From assembly GCA_902728285.1 (NCBI GenBank), contig CACVBU010000865.1, positions 3,045,204-3,109,203 of the forward strand: a stretch of 64,000 nucleotides of DNA, in the 5' to 3' direction. Shown here piece after piece: positions 23,901 through 35,183 of the stretch (position 1 is the stretch's first letter; each line of letters opens with the position of its first letter). The notes beneath the pieces are model-generated. The model did no database searches. It was not told the origin of the DNA and saw only the letters and a program-made list of their open reading frames with translations. Both the position numbers and the translations under genes were made by a program. The stretch comes from Clytia hemisphaerica (taxonomy: Eukaryota; Cnidaria; Hydrozoa; Leptothecata; Clytiidae).

Positions 23901-25261
23901 AGATGATATTTTTTACACTGACAAGGAGATGCGTGAACTGTTTGGAAAGTCCATTAATGTGCAAAGTAAAGTGGAACAACTCGAAATTTTCATCGTTGGC
24001 CAATGCAAAGAAAAGTTGACTTATGTTAAGTCACGTTTGGATGGTATGGAGGAAATGGCTGAGCCTTTCAAAGTCGGAGATGCTTTAGTGAAAGACGTTA
24101 TGAGGTTTTTTATTGGTAAAGAAATTTAATAGGTCTTATAATAGTATCAAAAAAAGCTGCGGCTGGAATGATAACATCTGAATTTATGTCGTATTTGATG
24201 ACTATGCTGTAAACATTCCAGCCGCGGCTTTCTTATACTAAGGTCTTGATAATTCCTCTGAACTTCTCTACTCTTGGATACCTGATCCACTGTGCCTATA
24301 TAATGAAATCTGGTTTTCTCTAGCCTTGTCCATCTAGAATTTATTTTAAACATTAGAGGTTTTATCAAACGTTATTGTCATTCAATATTTCGACTTTGTC
24401 TAATGGTTGTAAATTATTATATTTAAGGTGACCATCCCGAACTCCAATTTGAATCTGGAAACTCGCAAGGTGGCAATTATCCGTGTGTGTGTGGCTGTCA
24501 TTCGGGCAAGTTCGGAAACACCGCGTATGCTTTCAAAAACAACTTTGTAAAATCCCTTGATGAAAGAAGAACAAAAGTAAGTTTTTTTCCCGTCATGCTG
24601 TGTAGTATCTTTGTGCCCTCCCCCCCCCACTGTAGAAGAAATAATAACAAACAATTAACAGTCAGTAAATCAAAGTCCATTTGTTTGTTTAACAATAACA
24701 TTCTCTATTTTGTAGCTCATAGAAGGTCCTGCTGGTAGGCAAAAAAATGCTATCAATCCATATGGGAAGTTGAAAGTGAAAGAATTGGAAAAAGAAATTT
24801 TCGCGCGGGATCTTGTCAAAAAAGTCAAAGGTATGAAAGATAAGTTTAATTTTTGAAGCCTAGAAATTTTGACACTTGGTTCTTGGATTCATAGTCTTTT
24901 TTGCTACCCCTTGACAATAAATCGTCCATACCCTCTCCTTCGTAAATTTTTTCTGAGAGCCCATTTTAACACGGAAGACTTCAATATTATCTTTTTTTTT
25001 TTACTATAGGTAAATGGTTGAAAGATGAGCTAGATGATGTGCTGAAAATGGATTTGGCTGGTTTGTGCCGTATCCCTGCTGTTTGCTTCCTCAATCCATC
25101 GCTTTCCCTAGAACGTATCAATCTCAAACACTATGAAATTTCTCTAATCGAGCCTTAGCACGATATTAAGGGACACATAAAGAACATGTGAGAACTTCTA
25201 CCAAAGCATCTCAGTAAAGATATGGAAATCTTTTTTCAAAATGACCTTATATCCATTCTAG
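20956..25261 (+). pseudogene. Gene A: multi-exon cnidarian-type gene of unknown function, late stops
   Basis: Exons supported by splice sites and reading phase: 20956-about 21775, 22104-22225, 22963-23109, 23356-23580, 23792-24115, 24428-24576, 24716-24830 and 25020-25261. From 22963 on all phases agree; the junction 22225/22963 is one nucleotide out of phase, so an exon is missing or lost there. The first exon has a Ser/Thr/Pro-rich linker (about residues 110-170). Later exons read WGDHTSMLSSGYFLYT, GDHPELQFESGNSQGG with a CVCGC cysteine group, and a SAP-like Lys/Leu-rich helix region followed by RIPAVCFLNPSL. In the last exon TAG (25156) and TGA (about 25183) interrupt a frame that keeps its sense (HDIKGHIKNM after the first). 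A further remnant, EKDTYRGSDYRLSALF, follows an acceptor near 25449. I recall this domain order from repeated genes of corals and anemones. Function unknown. Confidence 0.6.
24153..24231. repeat. Foldback hairpin in an intron of gene A
   Basis: AAAGCTGCGGCTGGAATG (24153-24170) pairs with CATTCCAGCCGCGGCTTT (24214-24231) over 18 bp with one mismatch, leaving a loop of 43 bases. It lies between the exons ending at 24115 and starting at 24428. It could be a tiny MITE or a structured intron element. Confidence 0.7.
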
Positions 25262-25597
25262 GTAAAAATAATTTTTTATTTACTTTTCAACTTCCTCTTC
25301 GTGCTTCAATGCTCGAGAATATCATAAATATTCGAATGATTTGCTTTTTTTGTAAAATGATTTTGTTATTGATTTTGGAATTGCTAAGTTCCGTTTTTCT
25401 GAGTTTAAATAATGTCTAATTTAAAACGACTTTTTGCACTTCCATCTAGGTGAAAAAGACACATATCGAGGCAGTGACTACAGACTGTCCGCTCTCTTCA
25501 TGTGCTCTTGGACATTTTCTTCCCCGTGCGTTTAAAATGGACAGCTTGAATGGTTCTCCATAACCTAGCACATGAAAGTTGATATGATAAGCCCCTC

Positions 25598-26003
25598 GGA
25601 TTCCGATTTTAAGCGCAAGTTAAGTCAACTCGGGCTTAGCACTTCGAATTCCGAAGATAAGCCCATGCTCACTCTCCTCAATTCTTTACTGTCACCCAAT
25701 AATTGGTCATTACTCCCAATGAAAGGTGCGAACTAGGTCAAATTCGTTTTTCCAAAATTAAATGAAGATAAGCCCCTCGGATTCCCATTTTAAGCGCAAG
25801 TTAAGTTTTCGGGCGTTGAGTTTTCGGGTTTTTCTTATTTGGAACATTTTAATATTTTAATATTTTGAATCAATGTATTTAAGGGGGATGGGATTCCGAT
25901 TTTAAGCGCAAGAGTATGCTTTTCGAGAAATTGCGTTTGTTTAGAGCATGATTTTTTGAATCAATGTATTTAAGGGGGATGGGATTCCGATTTTAAGCGC
26001 AAG
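25598..26003. repeat. Repeats of GGATTCCGATTTTAAGCGCA
   Basis: GGATTCCGATTTTAAGCGCA-type units occur at 25598, about 25779 (one base changed), 25890 and 25981. The last two lie in a 91-bp direct duplication that also includes AATCAATGTATTTAAGGGGG. They lie just downstream of the broken end of gene A. Confidence 0.75.
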
Positions 26004-26099
26004 AGCAGATTTTCTGGGATATTGAGCGATGAGTTATGCATAAAAAAACAAACGCATATGCTCATTCAGGGAGAAAGACGGGTGTACTTTTTGGTAACT

Positions 26100-26510
26100 A
26101 ATAGCCGGGGGGGGTTGAAAAAATCTCAAACTTAATAAGCGCGGCTGGTTTGGAATAAGGTCCTGGGTGGGTAAAAAGATGAGAGAGCATGTTTCAATTT
26201 TTGTTTCATGTTTCTTTCAAAGAAAGATATGCTGTTCTCTTTTTACAACCCTGTCTCAGTGCTTTAAATCAGCAAGATTTGCTGCTATCGATGCGCTTTT
26301 AAAAGTGGAGGCATTTAAGCGCAAAGCAAATCCCTTATCATCTCGAAAGTTAGTTCTTTTTTTTCAAAAAGTAAAAATTTGTTGTGTTTACTACGCTCAA
26401 GTGAACCACAATATGCCTCATTTATCCAGAAAAGTCGATCTCCCAAACAGTTATTCGAAGAAAATTCTTATCCATCCCCCTTGCAACTTCGAATAACCGG
26501 GATTCTACTG
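26100..26510. mobile_element. pogo/Tigger-like element, right end recognisable
   Basis: Read on the minus strand, the block starts at 26510 with CAGTAGAATCCCGGTTATTC, a typical pogo/Tigger terminus, next to TATA outside. The inner sequence has no transposase. The left end is not clear; a G-run stretch at about 26105 resembles the inside of the MITE at 8336-8638. The limits given are approximate. Confidence 0.4.
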
Positions 26511-29053
26511 TATATCAAAGACGTTGACTTCATGATAAGCCTATTGACATTAGGATTAGAGATGAACGCGAAGAGAAATTGTAAGTATAGCAGAGAATTT
26601 ATTACATACTTAGCAAACTTACTTAAAAATAACAATACAATATTTAAAACTTATTAAAAACTCATAATGAGAGTGTCCTTCGTACTGATGATGTTGCGTC
26701 GGGATGAAGATGAATGTTGGTGTATGAAAGTTGGTTGGTGAAGCAACATGGTTTCTAAAAATCAAAATTAGACTAAAAATAGATTTTCCCGTACATGTTT
26801 TTTTTTTATACCCTTGGTCAGGCTCGTGTATGCTTAAGTTCTCAAAGCATCCAGACATAGTTTATGCTTATTATATGTTTAAGAATTATGTTTATGATTC
26901 ACCCTGAGGCAAGTTTTTTAATGAAATTTTGTAAAAAATTTGTTCAGATTTTGGGAGCAGTGGAATGTAGCTAGCCGTGGAATGTGTTATTTTTTACTTG
27001 ACCTCTACCAAACCAGATAAAAATGAAACAAAAACAGATAAAAATGACCACTTGAAAAAAATTTTAGGCTCATGTATAGGCATCATATATGCTCATGTTA
27101 TGCTTAGGAATTCTGCAAATCTGAGCCTTAATATGCTTATAAGCGTTATGCTTATAAAAAAACAACATGTATGTTTATAAACAAGAGTATATCAATCAAA
27201 TGCAATGATAAATGTGCGAAGCTATTTGCCTAGATTTAGTTTATTTAGAGCATTATTCAAATTGTACTTCAAACTTACCATTTATACATCAAACGTCAAT
27301 TGTAAGAGAGATCTTTCTACAGTTTCTCGAGATACTCTGTTCGTAACTTCGATCATTTTTATATTAACCTGTGAGAAAAAGTAAATGTAAAACATAACTT
27401 ATGCATGCCATGAACAGCACTTTCTCAAATTAATTTTTTTACTGATTCGATCAAAATCTCGAGAACTGATTTATGAAAAGTTTATCTTAATACACGTTTT
27501 TCTTATAAGAATATCTTCTATAAGAATATCAGGGTGAAAGTTATGGCCAAATCGTAAGAATGTATCCTAAGAATACCCTCCAGGGTGAATTTCAAAGAAT
27601 TTGATAAGAATACAGTTATTTGTATTTTGTTAACAGAAATAACTGCTTCCTTTGTTAGAGATAAATTGAAGCTTTGAGGAAGAAATGTAATTTTAACCCA
27701 AATGTTCACACAAAAGTCCAAAACTATCAAATCTAAAGTACACTATTCTTATAAAAAAAAGCGTGTATTAAATTGCAACCATCACGTTTTTCAAAGAAAC
27801 CTAAAATTACGCAATTTTTTAAAATACTTACATCAGGTACAAGGCAAATTGCAATCACGTTTGCAAGTTCCGATTCTGGAAAAAATTCTTTAACAACACG
27901 TTGCAAATTCCCATCGTTCAATATGAGTTGCGCGACGAACGTGACCGCATGCTGCCGCTGGGAACAGAATAATTTTTTTATCAAATCTGCCCACTTTTGT
28001 CAAAAAGTAGGCCAAATTTAAACCGGGGGTACCAAAGGTTAGAGGTTTTATTTTAATATAACAACCTGTACTAATTATTTTGACATTTAGCCCGAAAAAG
28101 ATATTTTACTTACCTAACCTGTGGCGCCCCCAGTTTAAAATGTAACCTACTTCTTTTTGTTAAAAGTGGACAGAAAAGATGAATCATACCAGTATAAATA
28201 TTCTTGATGAAACATTTCATATTTATACTGATTAACATGACATTTATGACATTTATCAAGGGGTGAAAGTTGGGTTATGAATTAGTGCAATTATGAGAAT
28301 TAAAATTAATTCAAGAAAACTGTTCTTAATTTGCAATTAAAGGATGGTAAAAAAAAAACTTACTGATTCTTTTAACATCATACAAGTAAAAAATTTGTTT
28401 ACATCTAAGGGTAGGGAACCAATAGAAACGGATCGTCTTGTTTTCATATTACCTTGGCAAATATCCTCGATAAAGCTCTGAATTAAAAAATATATGTAAG
28501 CAATAGAATCTATCTCCTTTTTAATGTTCATGTTTCATCTGGTTCATCTGTAATTGAAACCCAAACTTAAGACTCTTTTTCTCTTTTAAATTAAATAACT
28601 CATACATCCATTTTTTTATTAAATAAGAAAAACATTTATTGATGCTTCCAATAAAAAACACACTCCTTGTCACACTTAGCATGAAATTGAAAAGGAAGTC
28701 AAGATACCCTTGCAATATGAGCTGATTTTTCGGTATTTCGTTCAAATCTTTTGACGTCAAGAATGTCATTTTTGATTCTAAAATAAAATTTAAAAAACTT
28801 AGATTCCTTGAATTTCAAATATAATTCTGAGCAGAAATTCAAAGCTCCCAAGCAAAATATCTTTTTCTCTAGATTGATTTTTAGTTTTCAGAATTTTGCA
28901 TGAAAACTAGAAATGTTCACCCTGTATTTATCCCGAAACAAAGCTGCTCTAGTTTGACGTCACTTTTTCTAACATCGGCAAAGTGAAAAGATTCCCTTGT
29001 TGATAACTGTGAATTACGGGATTTACAAAATACGGTGTAAGCCGATTTTCTTC
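26511..29053. other. No gene seen between the convergent genes A and B
   Basis: AT-rich spacer. Minus-strand frames at 27733-27984 and 28521-28769 have neither motifs nor good splice context. One of them could be a last exon of gene B, whose exon ending at 29054 has a possible GGTACTT donor after GWLKER, but I see no support. Confidence 0.35.
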
Positions 29054-32000
29054 TCAGAATATAAAAATGAAAAATAGCTGGCTATTTATTATATTAGCTA
29101 AATTAACTGATAAGTACCTTTCTTTTAACCATCCAATTTTCCCACACCCACATTCATCCTCGTCCCCGACACATGTGATGTGGTATCTCAAGCCACATTG
29201 ACCACAAGTCATCTGGTTTGATGATGGCGAGGAAATACAAAATGGTTTTTCTCCGCAAACATCTATAGAAAAATCCTCAGTTTTCACAAGAGAACAGAAC
29301 TCCTCGTTGATGACACCAACACGAAGAGGGGTCCTATCTGCCAAATATGGTCCTAACTTGATCCAATCATTTTCTCGATGCCATTCAATAACAAGGTCAC
29401 ATTCGATAGCAATGCCAATCAGTTTACTGATTTCTAAAGGCAATTAAAAGAAATTTATTTACTCTCAATAAGTGCAATTAACTTGGCTTTATAAGATTTA
29501 GGTTTCGATTCACCTATCAGGTTGAATCAATTTTAACTACATAAAACAGAACTACAAAAAGCAAGACTGGGGCGTTGAAACAGGTTGAAAAGCAAAAATC
29601 TTATTTTATGACAAATAAGTAAAAGTACCGGTCATTAACGAAGGATCAGCCAGGACAGCAGCAGCAAATTTATCTGGCTCCTCCTCTATGGGTGGGATCA
29701 TATCATCTCCCCTGTGGTTCATCTTAAAGATAATCAAAAACGATATCTCATTAATTATGATACAGAAATATAAGAAAAGCATATCGTGTCCTAGACTATC
29801 AACCCTTTGAAAAATCACATGTAATATCCCAGGGTCTTAAAAGAAAAGGTTAATGCCAGAGTGTCCCAGAAACAAGTGTCAATTTTACTCAGTTAAAACA
29901 TAATTCTATAAAATTTGACTAAGAGCTGCTAATCATCTTATTTCATAAATTCAATAATAGCAAAAACTTACAGTCAATAATTGATGATAGTTTTTGACAC
30001 AAGATGCCAGTCCAAAACGTTCAAAAAAGTCGTCATATTTTTTACTTTGAAGAACAGAGAATGACAAGCATTGCGTGATCCTCTCAAAGCACACAGGCTG
30101 ACTTTCCACATTTTCCACATTCAGCACTTCTCTATACCTGAAAATTGAACAAAAATATTCAATGAATTAGATTAGATTAGACAAAATTCGTATTAGTTGA
30201 TATTTTTGATAAAGTGATTAAAAATAAAAATTTTCAGTTTGATTTATATTGCTTGGAAAAGGCATCTACCTAGTATACCAAGTCAGTACAGCTAAGTTTC
30301 TATTTATAATGTAACTTACTTTAGTGTGACAAGAGCTTTATCAACTAGAGAAGAAGGCTCTGTCCACTTCTTCAACCAGCTTTTGACAAGTTTTGCTTCT
30401 AACAAAAACGATGCTGACCAAGCCAGTAGTTTGTCAAAGGATCTGGTATCAGGCAAATCGTATTCTGCTAAGCAATCCTAAAGTAAAAAAGGAATATTAA
30501 TTTTTTGTACATTTAAAAATCATAATAATTTTCCAAATAAAAATTTTTATTTTCCAAGTTAATCCTCTTAGTTAATAAAAGTTATTTCTTTTAATTTAAT
30601 TTCTAAAAGAAATGAAAAAAACAAACATAACCAAAACAGATACCATAAAATGAGTAATGTTGGATTTGATTGACGTTTTAATGATCTTGTCCAGTGGTTC
30701 AACACACATATTCTTTGGCTGTTTGAAAGGAATATCACTTGGCCACCAATCTGGTCTTGATTCTTTCTTCCATGAGATTCTCTGGGCCTCTGGACGACCT
30801 GGCAAAATGGTATACAAAATGAAATTGTTTCAAGTTCTTCCATCAATTTTAGAAAAGCTCTCTAGAAAAATTAGGTAGAAAAATTTCGTAGGTAAAAAAT
30901 GAGTAAAATTGTGAAATTTAGAAATAAAGGATCAAAAATCAAAGAACCACTAAACCTATTGTCTAAAAGATATTCTCACTTATCTTTGAAGTTTGAAATT
31001 GAAAACAAAAGTTATTAAAGTGTAATTATGTGTAGTTAATTCAAGAGTTAACAGAGATCACAGAAAGTACACTGACAAGCTTAAAAGAATAAAACATTTT
31101 TTTACCACAATCCCATGCAACGAGGTCACGAACTAAATCTCTCTTATCATGGGCGTCAAATTTTTCCCAATCTCCAGGAACAGCAAAGTCTCCATTTTCA
31201 TCAATAAAGGAAGATCGTTTTCTTTTACCTGTGCAGGAAAAACAAAACCTAAATACAATAATTTATCAAAAAGTCTTGAAAATGTTTAAAACACTGGTTC
31301 ATTAAAAAAAGACATAATTTTCATTTCAATAACTGTTGAACAGAGACTAAGGGATACCTCCAGCCAAAAGTAACACACTTGAAAATCTAAATGTTTTATA
31401 AAAATCTAAAAAGAGTTTTACCTATATCTAAATTTTCAGAACAGCCAATCACTTTCAGCTCAGGCGTCAAATCTTTCTTTGCCTCATTCAGAAATTTTGT
31501 TTGTATGGTCTTGTCCAAAATGAACTCGCCCAGGCCTTTTGTTGACCCTAAAACAATTACAGGAAAAATCTCTCATTTCAAAGACTAACTCATTTATGAC
31601 AAAATTGTGTATACAGAGGTATATAAGTCTATCCTTCCCCACACTCGTCCATTTCGGGAAAGGGAGAATCCTTCACATTATGAGAGTACAATTTAATCAC
31701 CCTGCAATATAGCATATAAAAAATCAGAGAAGGAAGCAATTATTGAATTGGAAAAACAAAAATAAAAAACTAAACAAACAAACCTGCAATATAAATTTGA
31801 CCATCTGATTTCATGGCAAGCACAGCAACTGGCATATTTGTTAAGACAGCAGTTTCTTGGATCTATAATCCACATAGGTAAAAATTTTAACTAAGTAAAA
31901 TGAAATTACAAATCTTAAAACGAGATAAAGCCAATATCACTTAAGTTATCCAAGACAGGCGGTTTGTGTAAATTTGTCTGTTAATGCACTTTGAATTGAA

Positions 32001-32425
32001 AACAGACTTCTTATGCTCTTATAATTTAAAGATTTAGCTCAGAGCTCATTAAAAGTCACCATTCATTTACAAATTGTCTATTTCTTTAGTTTCATACACA
32101 TTAACTTTTAACAAAATATCAGGCTCAAAAGATATGTGTCATTGACCTTAATAAAAATTGGGTTTATTCATTTGCAAAAACTTTTCAGTTAACTTACAAT
32201 AGAAGTCAAACTCTTTCATCTTCCGTGCATTTGGATTTTGAATGAATTTTACCTGTAATGTAGATTTATCAAAAAAATAATAACACAATAATTGTATGAG
32301 AAAAAAAAAGTATTTCGATAGAGCAAAGTATACCAGGGTATACTAAAAAATTCAATCATCTAGATTCTTACATTTTTCTTGAACTTTCCGTTTGGTCCAA
32401 CACGTTTGTTAATTTCTTTTGACAT
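29054..32425 (-). CDS. Gene B: ten-exon gene with PHD-like finger, function unknown
   Basis: Minus-strand exons, top to bottom: 32425-32372 (MSKEINKRVGPNGKFKKN), 32252-32198, 31862-31784, 31547-31422, 31228-31106, 30798-30644, 30477-30320, 30137-29972, 29722-29629 and 29433-29054. All carry AG/GT borders, and phases agree from the third exon to the end. The second exon does not join the third in phase, so the 5' part is uncertain or damaged. Landmarks: VPGDWEKFDAHDKRDLV, then ISWKKESRPDWWPSDIPF, then a C-terminal cysteine/histidine group CGQCGLRYHITCVGDEDECG like one half of a PHD zinc finger (chromatin-reader type). The end is either the stop at 29054 or an unseen further exon. It converges on gene A inside the same inverted repeats, which suggests an accessory gene of the element, but a host gene cannot be excluded. 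Confidence 0.55.
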
Positions 32426-32564
32426 TTTCTATTTTATTATTTCAGTTCTAAAAAGATAAATGGAACCAAAGTTTTTAATTATTCAAGCATAACATCCTGA
32501 TTAGGAAAAGGTCTCTAGAATGTGAATGCTGAGACTTTCTAGCTTAAACCTAGTCTGGATGTAC

Positions 32565-32622
32565 AGACCGTAAACTATTTTATCGTCTAGTTTTTAATAA
32601 TCTTCTCTCTGGTTTACGGTCT
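32565..32622. repeat. Short inverted repeat AGACCGTAAAC/GTTTACGGTCT
   Basis: AGACCGTAAAC near 32566 is complementary to GTTTACGGTCT near 32612, with about 35 bases between them. It stands directly before the tetranucleotide array at 32626, so the two may be one small element. Confidence 0.65.
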
Positions 32623-32625
32623 ATT

Positions 32626-32703
32626 CCGAACGACCGATTGACCGACCGACCGATTGACCGATTGACCAACCGACCGATTGACCGACCGATTGACCGACCG
32701 ACC
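32626..32703. repeat. Tetranucleotide microsatellite (GACC/GATT mix)
   Basis: Units of CCGA and TTGA alternate in 4-bp phase over about 78 bp (CCGATTGACCGACCGACCGA and similar). The open frame it makes on the minus strand (RSVNRSVGQS repeats) is an artefact. Confidence 0.9.
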
Positions 32704-33630
32704 AAATATATTATAGACATATTCATTAGGCCAGGGGGAAGTCCCCAAAACCATCCCCCCTGATATCCAGAAAAAATAGAAAGTGGAGTGTTCAGAGGGG
32801 AAACAATAGTCCTTCAGCTGATCACTACAGTCTATTTCATAACTAATTACTACAGCCAGCATAGAAATCATGATGTAGTAGTTTGTTATTCAATAGACTA
32901 TCGTGTTCACCCAGTTCCAGCAAGCAGCCAGTGTAAATCAATGTGGAAATTTTTTTCTTTTTCATATCAGACAAAAATCATCTTCATCTCAAACCAGCTC
33001 AAAAAATCTAGGATAGGGATTATTACTTTTCCACAAAAGAAAACACAAAGAAAACCAAAGAGGAATAGAGGGAGGAGGCTGTCAGTTTCATTTGTATTTT
33101 AGCTTCGAGAAAAAAAAAAGTAAGACAATTTTAAGAGAAATAAATACCTGAGGAATATATCTTTCATATAGAACAAAATGTATCAAAGTTAGGCTCTTTT
33201 AAATTGACACAGAACCCATTGCAATGACAATTCTACAAAAATAATATGGCAGTCCTACCTGGTCCTACCTGTTCTGACCTTCGACATCTCCTTTCTTTTC
33301 TTCTTTACTCAATGCCGGCTTCCGTGACTTTTACTGCTAAAAATAGAGTCCCGCGTCAAAAACGCGTCTAAATTAGAAAACGCGGGAGATTTTTACAAAA
33401 ACAACAACAAAAATTTGCACAGGCCGTAACTTCGCCGAGAAAATTTTACAGCCCAGATTCCCATGAACGATTGATATGAGAGGTCATCCATGTAGAACGT
33501 ACGCAAGAATTTCCCAAATATTTGACACCCCCTCCCCCCTTGTACACAGAAAACAACAGAAATGACGCCATTCAAACAAAAGGCGTACGCTTTTGCTAAC
33601 CCCCTCCCCCTTCAGCCTCACTGTGTACAT

Positions 33631-33839
33631 ACTATTTCTATTTCTATTTGGTTGAGTTGCAGGAGGCTTTAGAGGCCTATTCTTGCAACTATAGACGCTT
33701 ACTAATGAGCGTCCCGTCAGCACCTTGAACTGACTACCCAATTCCCCTCACATGGCATGGGTTGACCCGGGCGAAGGAACGTTCACTTGCCACTTCCCTG
33801 CACAGAAGCCAAGGTTGACTACCACTATACCACGGCACC
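33631..33839 (-). mobile_element. tRNA-derived SINE, full-length looking
   Basis: On the minus strand it starts at 33839 with GGTGCCGTGGTATAGTGGTA. TGGTATAGTGG fits the pol III A box (TRGYNNARNNG), and CGGGTCAACCC near 33765 fits a B box. A ~100-bp tRNA-unrelated body follows, ending in a simple-repeat tail AAATAGAAATAGAAATAGT (33631-33650), typical of SINE tails. Length is about 209 bp. I do not see a clear target duplication. It is not a tRNA gene: the acceptor stem does not close at the right distance. Confidence 0.75.
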
Positions 33840-34224
33840 TCAACACTATGATGGACGGCCATAAAAAATAAAGATTGGCAGCTGGATTTTTTCTGTGTAA
33901 CTTAATAAGTTATTTAAAAGACCAGAAAAAAATTCAAACATACATATATTTTAGATTGATAAACATCCTTAAATATGAATAAGTTATTGTTTATTACTTA
34001 ATTACTTGCATGATCATGACGAATATAAATTGTAATTATAAAATTGGTCAAACCCATAGATATCACAAACTCAGGATTAACTGACAGAGAAAATCATTTT
34101 CAGAACTAGTATAACCTTTAAGATTTTAAAAAATTTTAAAAAAGACATCTGATATTAGGACCATTTATTCACCAGTCAAGCAAAGCCAAGGAACACCCAG
34201 AAGGGATTCAGGAACACCACTTAC

Positions 34225-34238
34225 CAGCTCGCCGCCAT
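34225..34238 (-). other. Possible first exon of a minus-strand gene
   Basis: Reads AAAATGGCGGCGAGCTG and then the perfect donor GTAAGT (ATG at 34238), in a small GC-rich patch 150 bp inside the right inverted repeat. It would suit the 5' exon of gene B, but spliced to the leader acceptor upstream of 32425 the frame meets a stop after four codons. So it would be a short upstream frame, or it belongs to a transcript I cannot follow. Confidence 0.3.
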
Positions 34239-34381
34239 TTTGTTTGTCCTGTCTTACTATTTTCGGCCTTCCGGCTGCAAATCCATTCCAATAACTTGGC
34301 GGTAATTGTTTAACCAATCAGATCGCTTATCGCGTATACACGCGGGTAAGACTTGTTGAAAACCGCGGGATCCTATTTTTT

Positions 34382-34409
34382 TTTTGGACACGCATTAATT
34401 TACCCGAGT
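34382..34409 (-). repeat. Right 28-bp terminal inverted repeat
   Basis: Perfect reverse complement of 19843-19870. Just inside it are a run of T and a GC-richer stretch (ACACGCGGG, ACCGCGGGATCC). Confidence 0.85.
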
Positions 34410-34870
34410 ATTCAAACGGTATTGTATTGAATTGAAAAATTTGTATTATTTTCATGACATGAAAATTGTATATAAAAGCTGTGAAAATGTATTTTTTCTC
34501 AATGTAATACAGAACGTATTTCTTTTAAGCAAAAGAGTGTATTAAAAATGTATTGTATTTAATTGTATTCAGAAAGCAAGAAAAGTATTAAAAAGGGTGA
34601 AATAAATGTATTTCAAGAAATTGAATTATTTTTTCAATACAACTTCTGTATTTTCTTTTAGTCATGAAGTGTATTAAAACGGTATTGTATTGAATTGAAA
34701 AATTTGTATTATTTTCATGACACCAAAATTGTATTAAAAGCTGTGAAAATGTATTTTTTCTCAATTACGCGATGTATTTCTTTTAAGCAAAAAAGTGTAT
34801 CAAAAAATGTATTAAATTTTTTCCCATTGCAAGATCTGTATTTCTTTTAAGCAAAAATGTATATTTGAAA
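34410..34870. repeat. Duplicated ~150-bp AT-rich segment
   Basis: AACGGTATTGTATTGAATTG and the 130 bp after it, up to AAGCAAAARAGTGTAT, occur at about 34416-34560 and again at 34679-34805, 263 bp apart and with small differences. Between them are other GTATTTCTTTTAAG/GTATTAAAA forms, so this is a diverged tandem array directly outside the right inverted repeat. Confidence 0.7.
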
Positions 34871-35045
34871 TGCCATGTCCTGTTACACAATTCTGCACGA
34901 GCTCATGTTTTCATTTTTGGCTAGACCCCCCTTAGGTACATAGTTTACTGTTTTTTCATTGATAAGGTATCACCTCTCGCTTTTCTTTTTCCTCTTGATA
35001 TCTTTTTCTCTCTGTTTTTACACCCCTCCTTTTGTTATGCCTATA

Positions 35046-35183
35046 AGAAACAAGAAAGGTAAGAAACAACGTAACATAAAAAATTCCTGTGGAACTTTTA
35101 GTAACCCTGTAGCAAAAAATCATAATGCTGTATGGTGTGACCTTTGCAGCCTTTGGATTCACATCAAATGCAACAATAAATAG
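35046..35183 (+). pseudogene. PHD-like fragment of a non-LTR retrotransposon ORF (possible)
   Basis: The reading AKNHNAVWCDLCSLWIHIKC, starting from a Lys-rich stretch, resembles the N-terminal PHD-like finger found in ORFs of CR1/L2-type retrotransposons of invertebrates. The upstream cysteine pair has lost a residue (SCGTFS), and a stop follows directly. No reverse transcriptase is near. The likeness is from memory of family motifs, and the piece is short. Confidence 0.35.

Larger units (their letters stand above)
32426..33630. other. Upstream region of gene B; possible 5' leader exon
   Basis: On the minus strand a TTTTTAG acceptor stands 23 bases before the ATG at 32425, so a leader exon upstream is likely. 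A candidate is the stretch at about 33275-33320, read as GGAGATGTCGAAGGTCAGAA and then a GTAGG donor; another is at 34225-34238. A GC-richer spot with CGCGTC/GACGCG motifs (33345-33385) may be promoter sequence. Confidence 0.3.
19843..34409. mobile_element. Candidate 14.6-kb TIR-bounded element with two convergent genes
   Basis: The 28 bases at 19843-19870 (start ACTCGGGTAAATTAATGCGT) are perfectly complementary to 34382-34409. The same core CTCGGGTAAnTTAATGC forms both ends of the foldback element at 40679-41365, so it behaves as a transposon end. Inside, gene A (+, from 20956) and gene B (-, from about 32425 or from a possible first exon at 34238) point inward from the two ends. No target duplication is visible outside the ends. 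The alternative is that two unrelated copies of one repeat end happen to face each other. The pairing is inference; the inverted repeat is a direct reading. Confidence 0.45.

Noticed and set aside
32614-32871. Minus-strand frame with RSVNRSVGQS repeats
   Set aside because: It is a translated tetranucleotide microsatellite.
33757-33839. tRNA gene on the minus strand
   Set aside because: A and B boxes are present but the acceptor and anticodon stems do not close; with the body and AAATAG tail it is a SINE.
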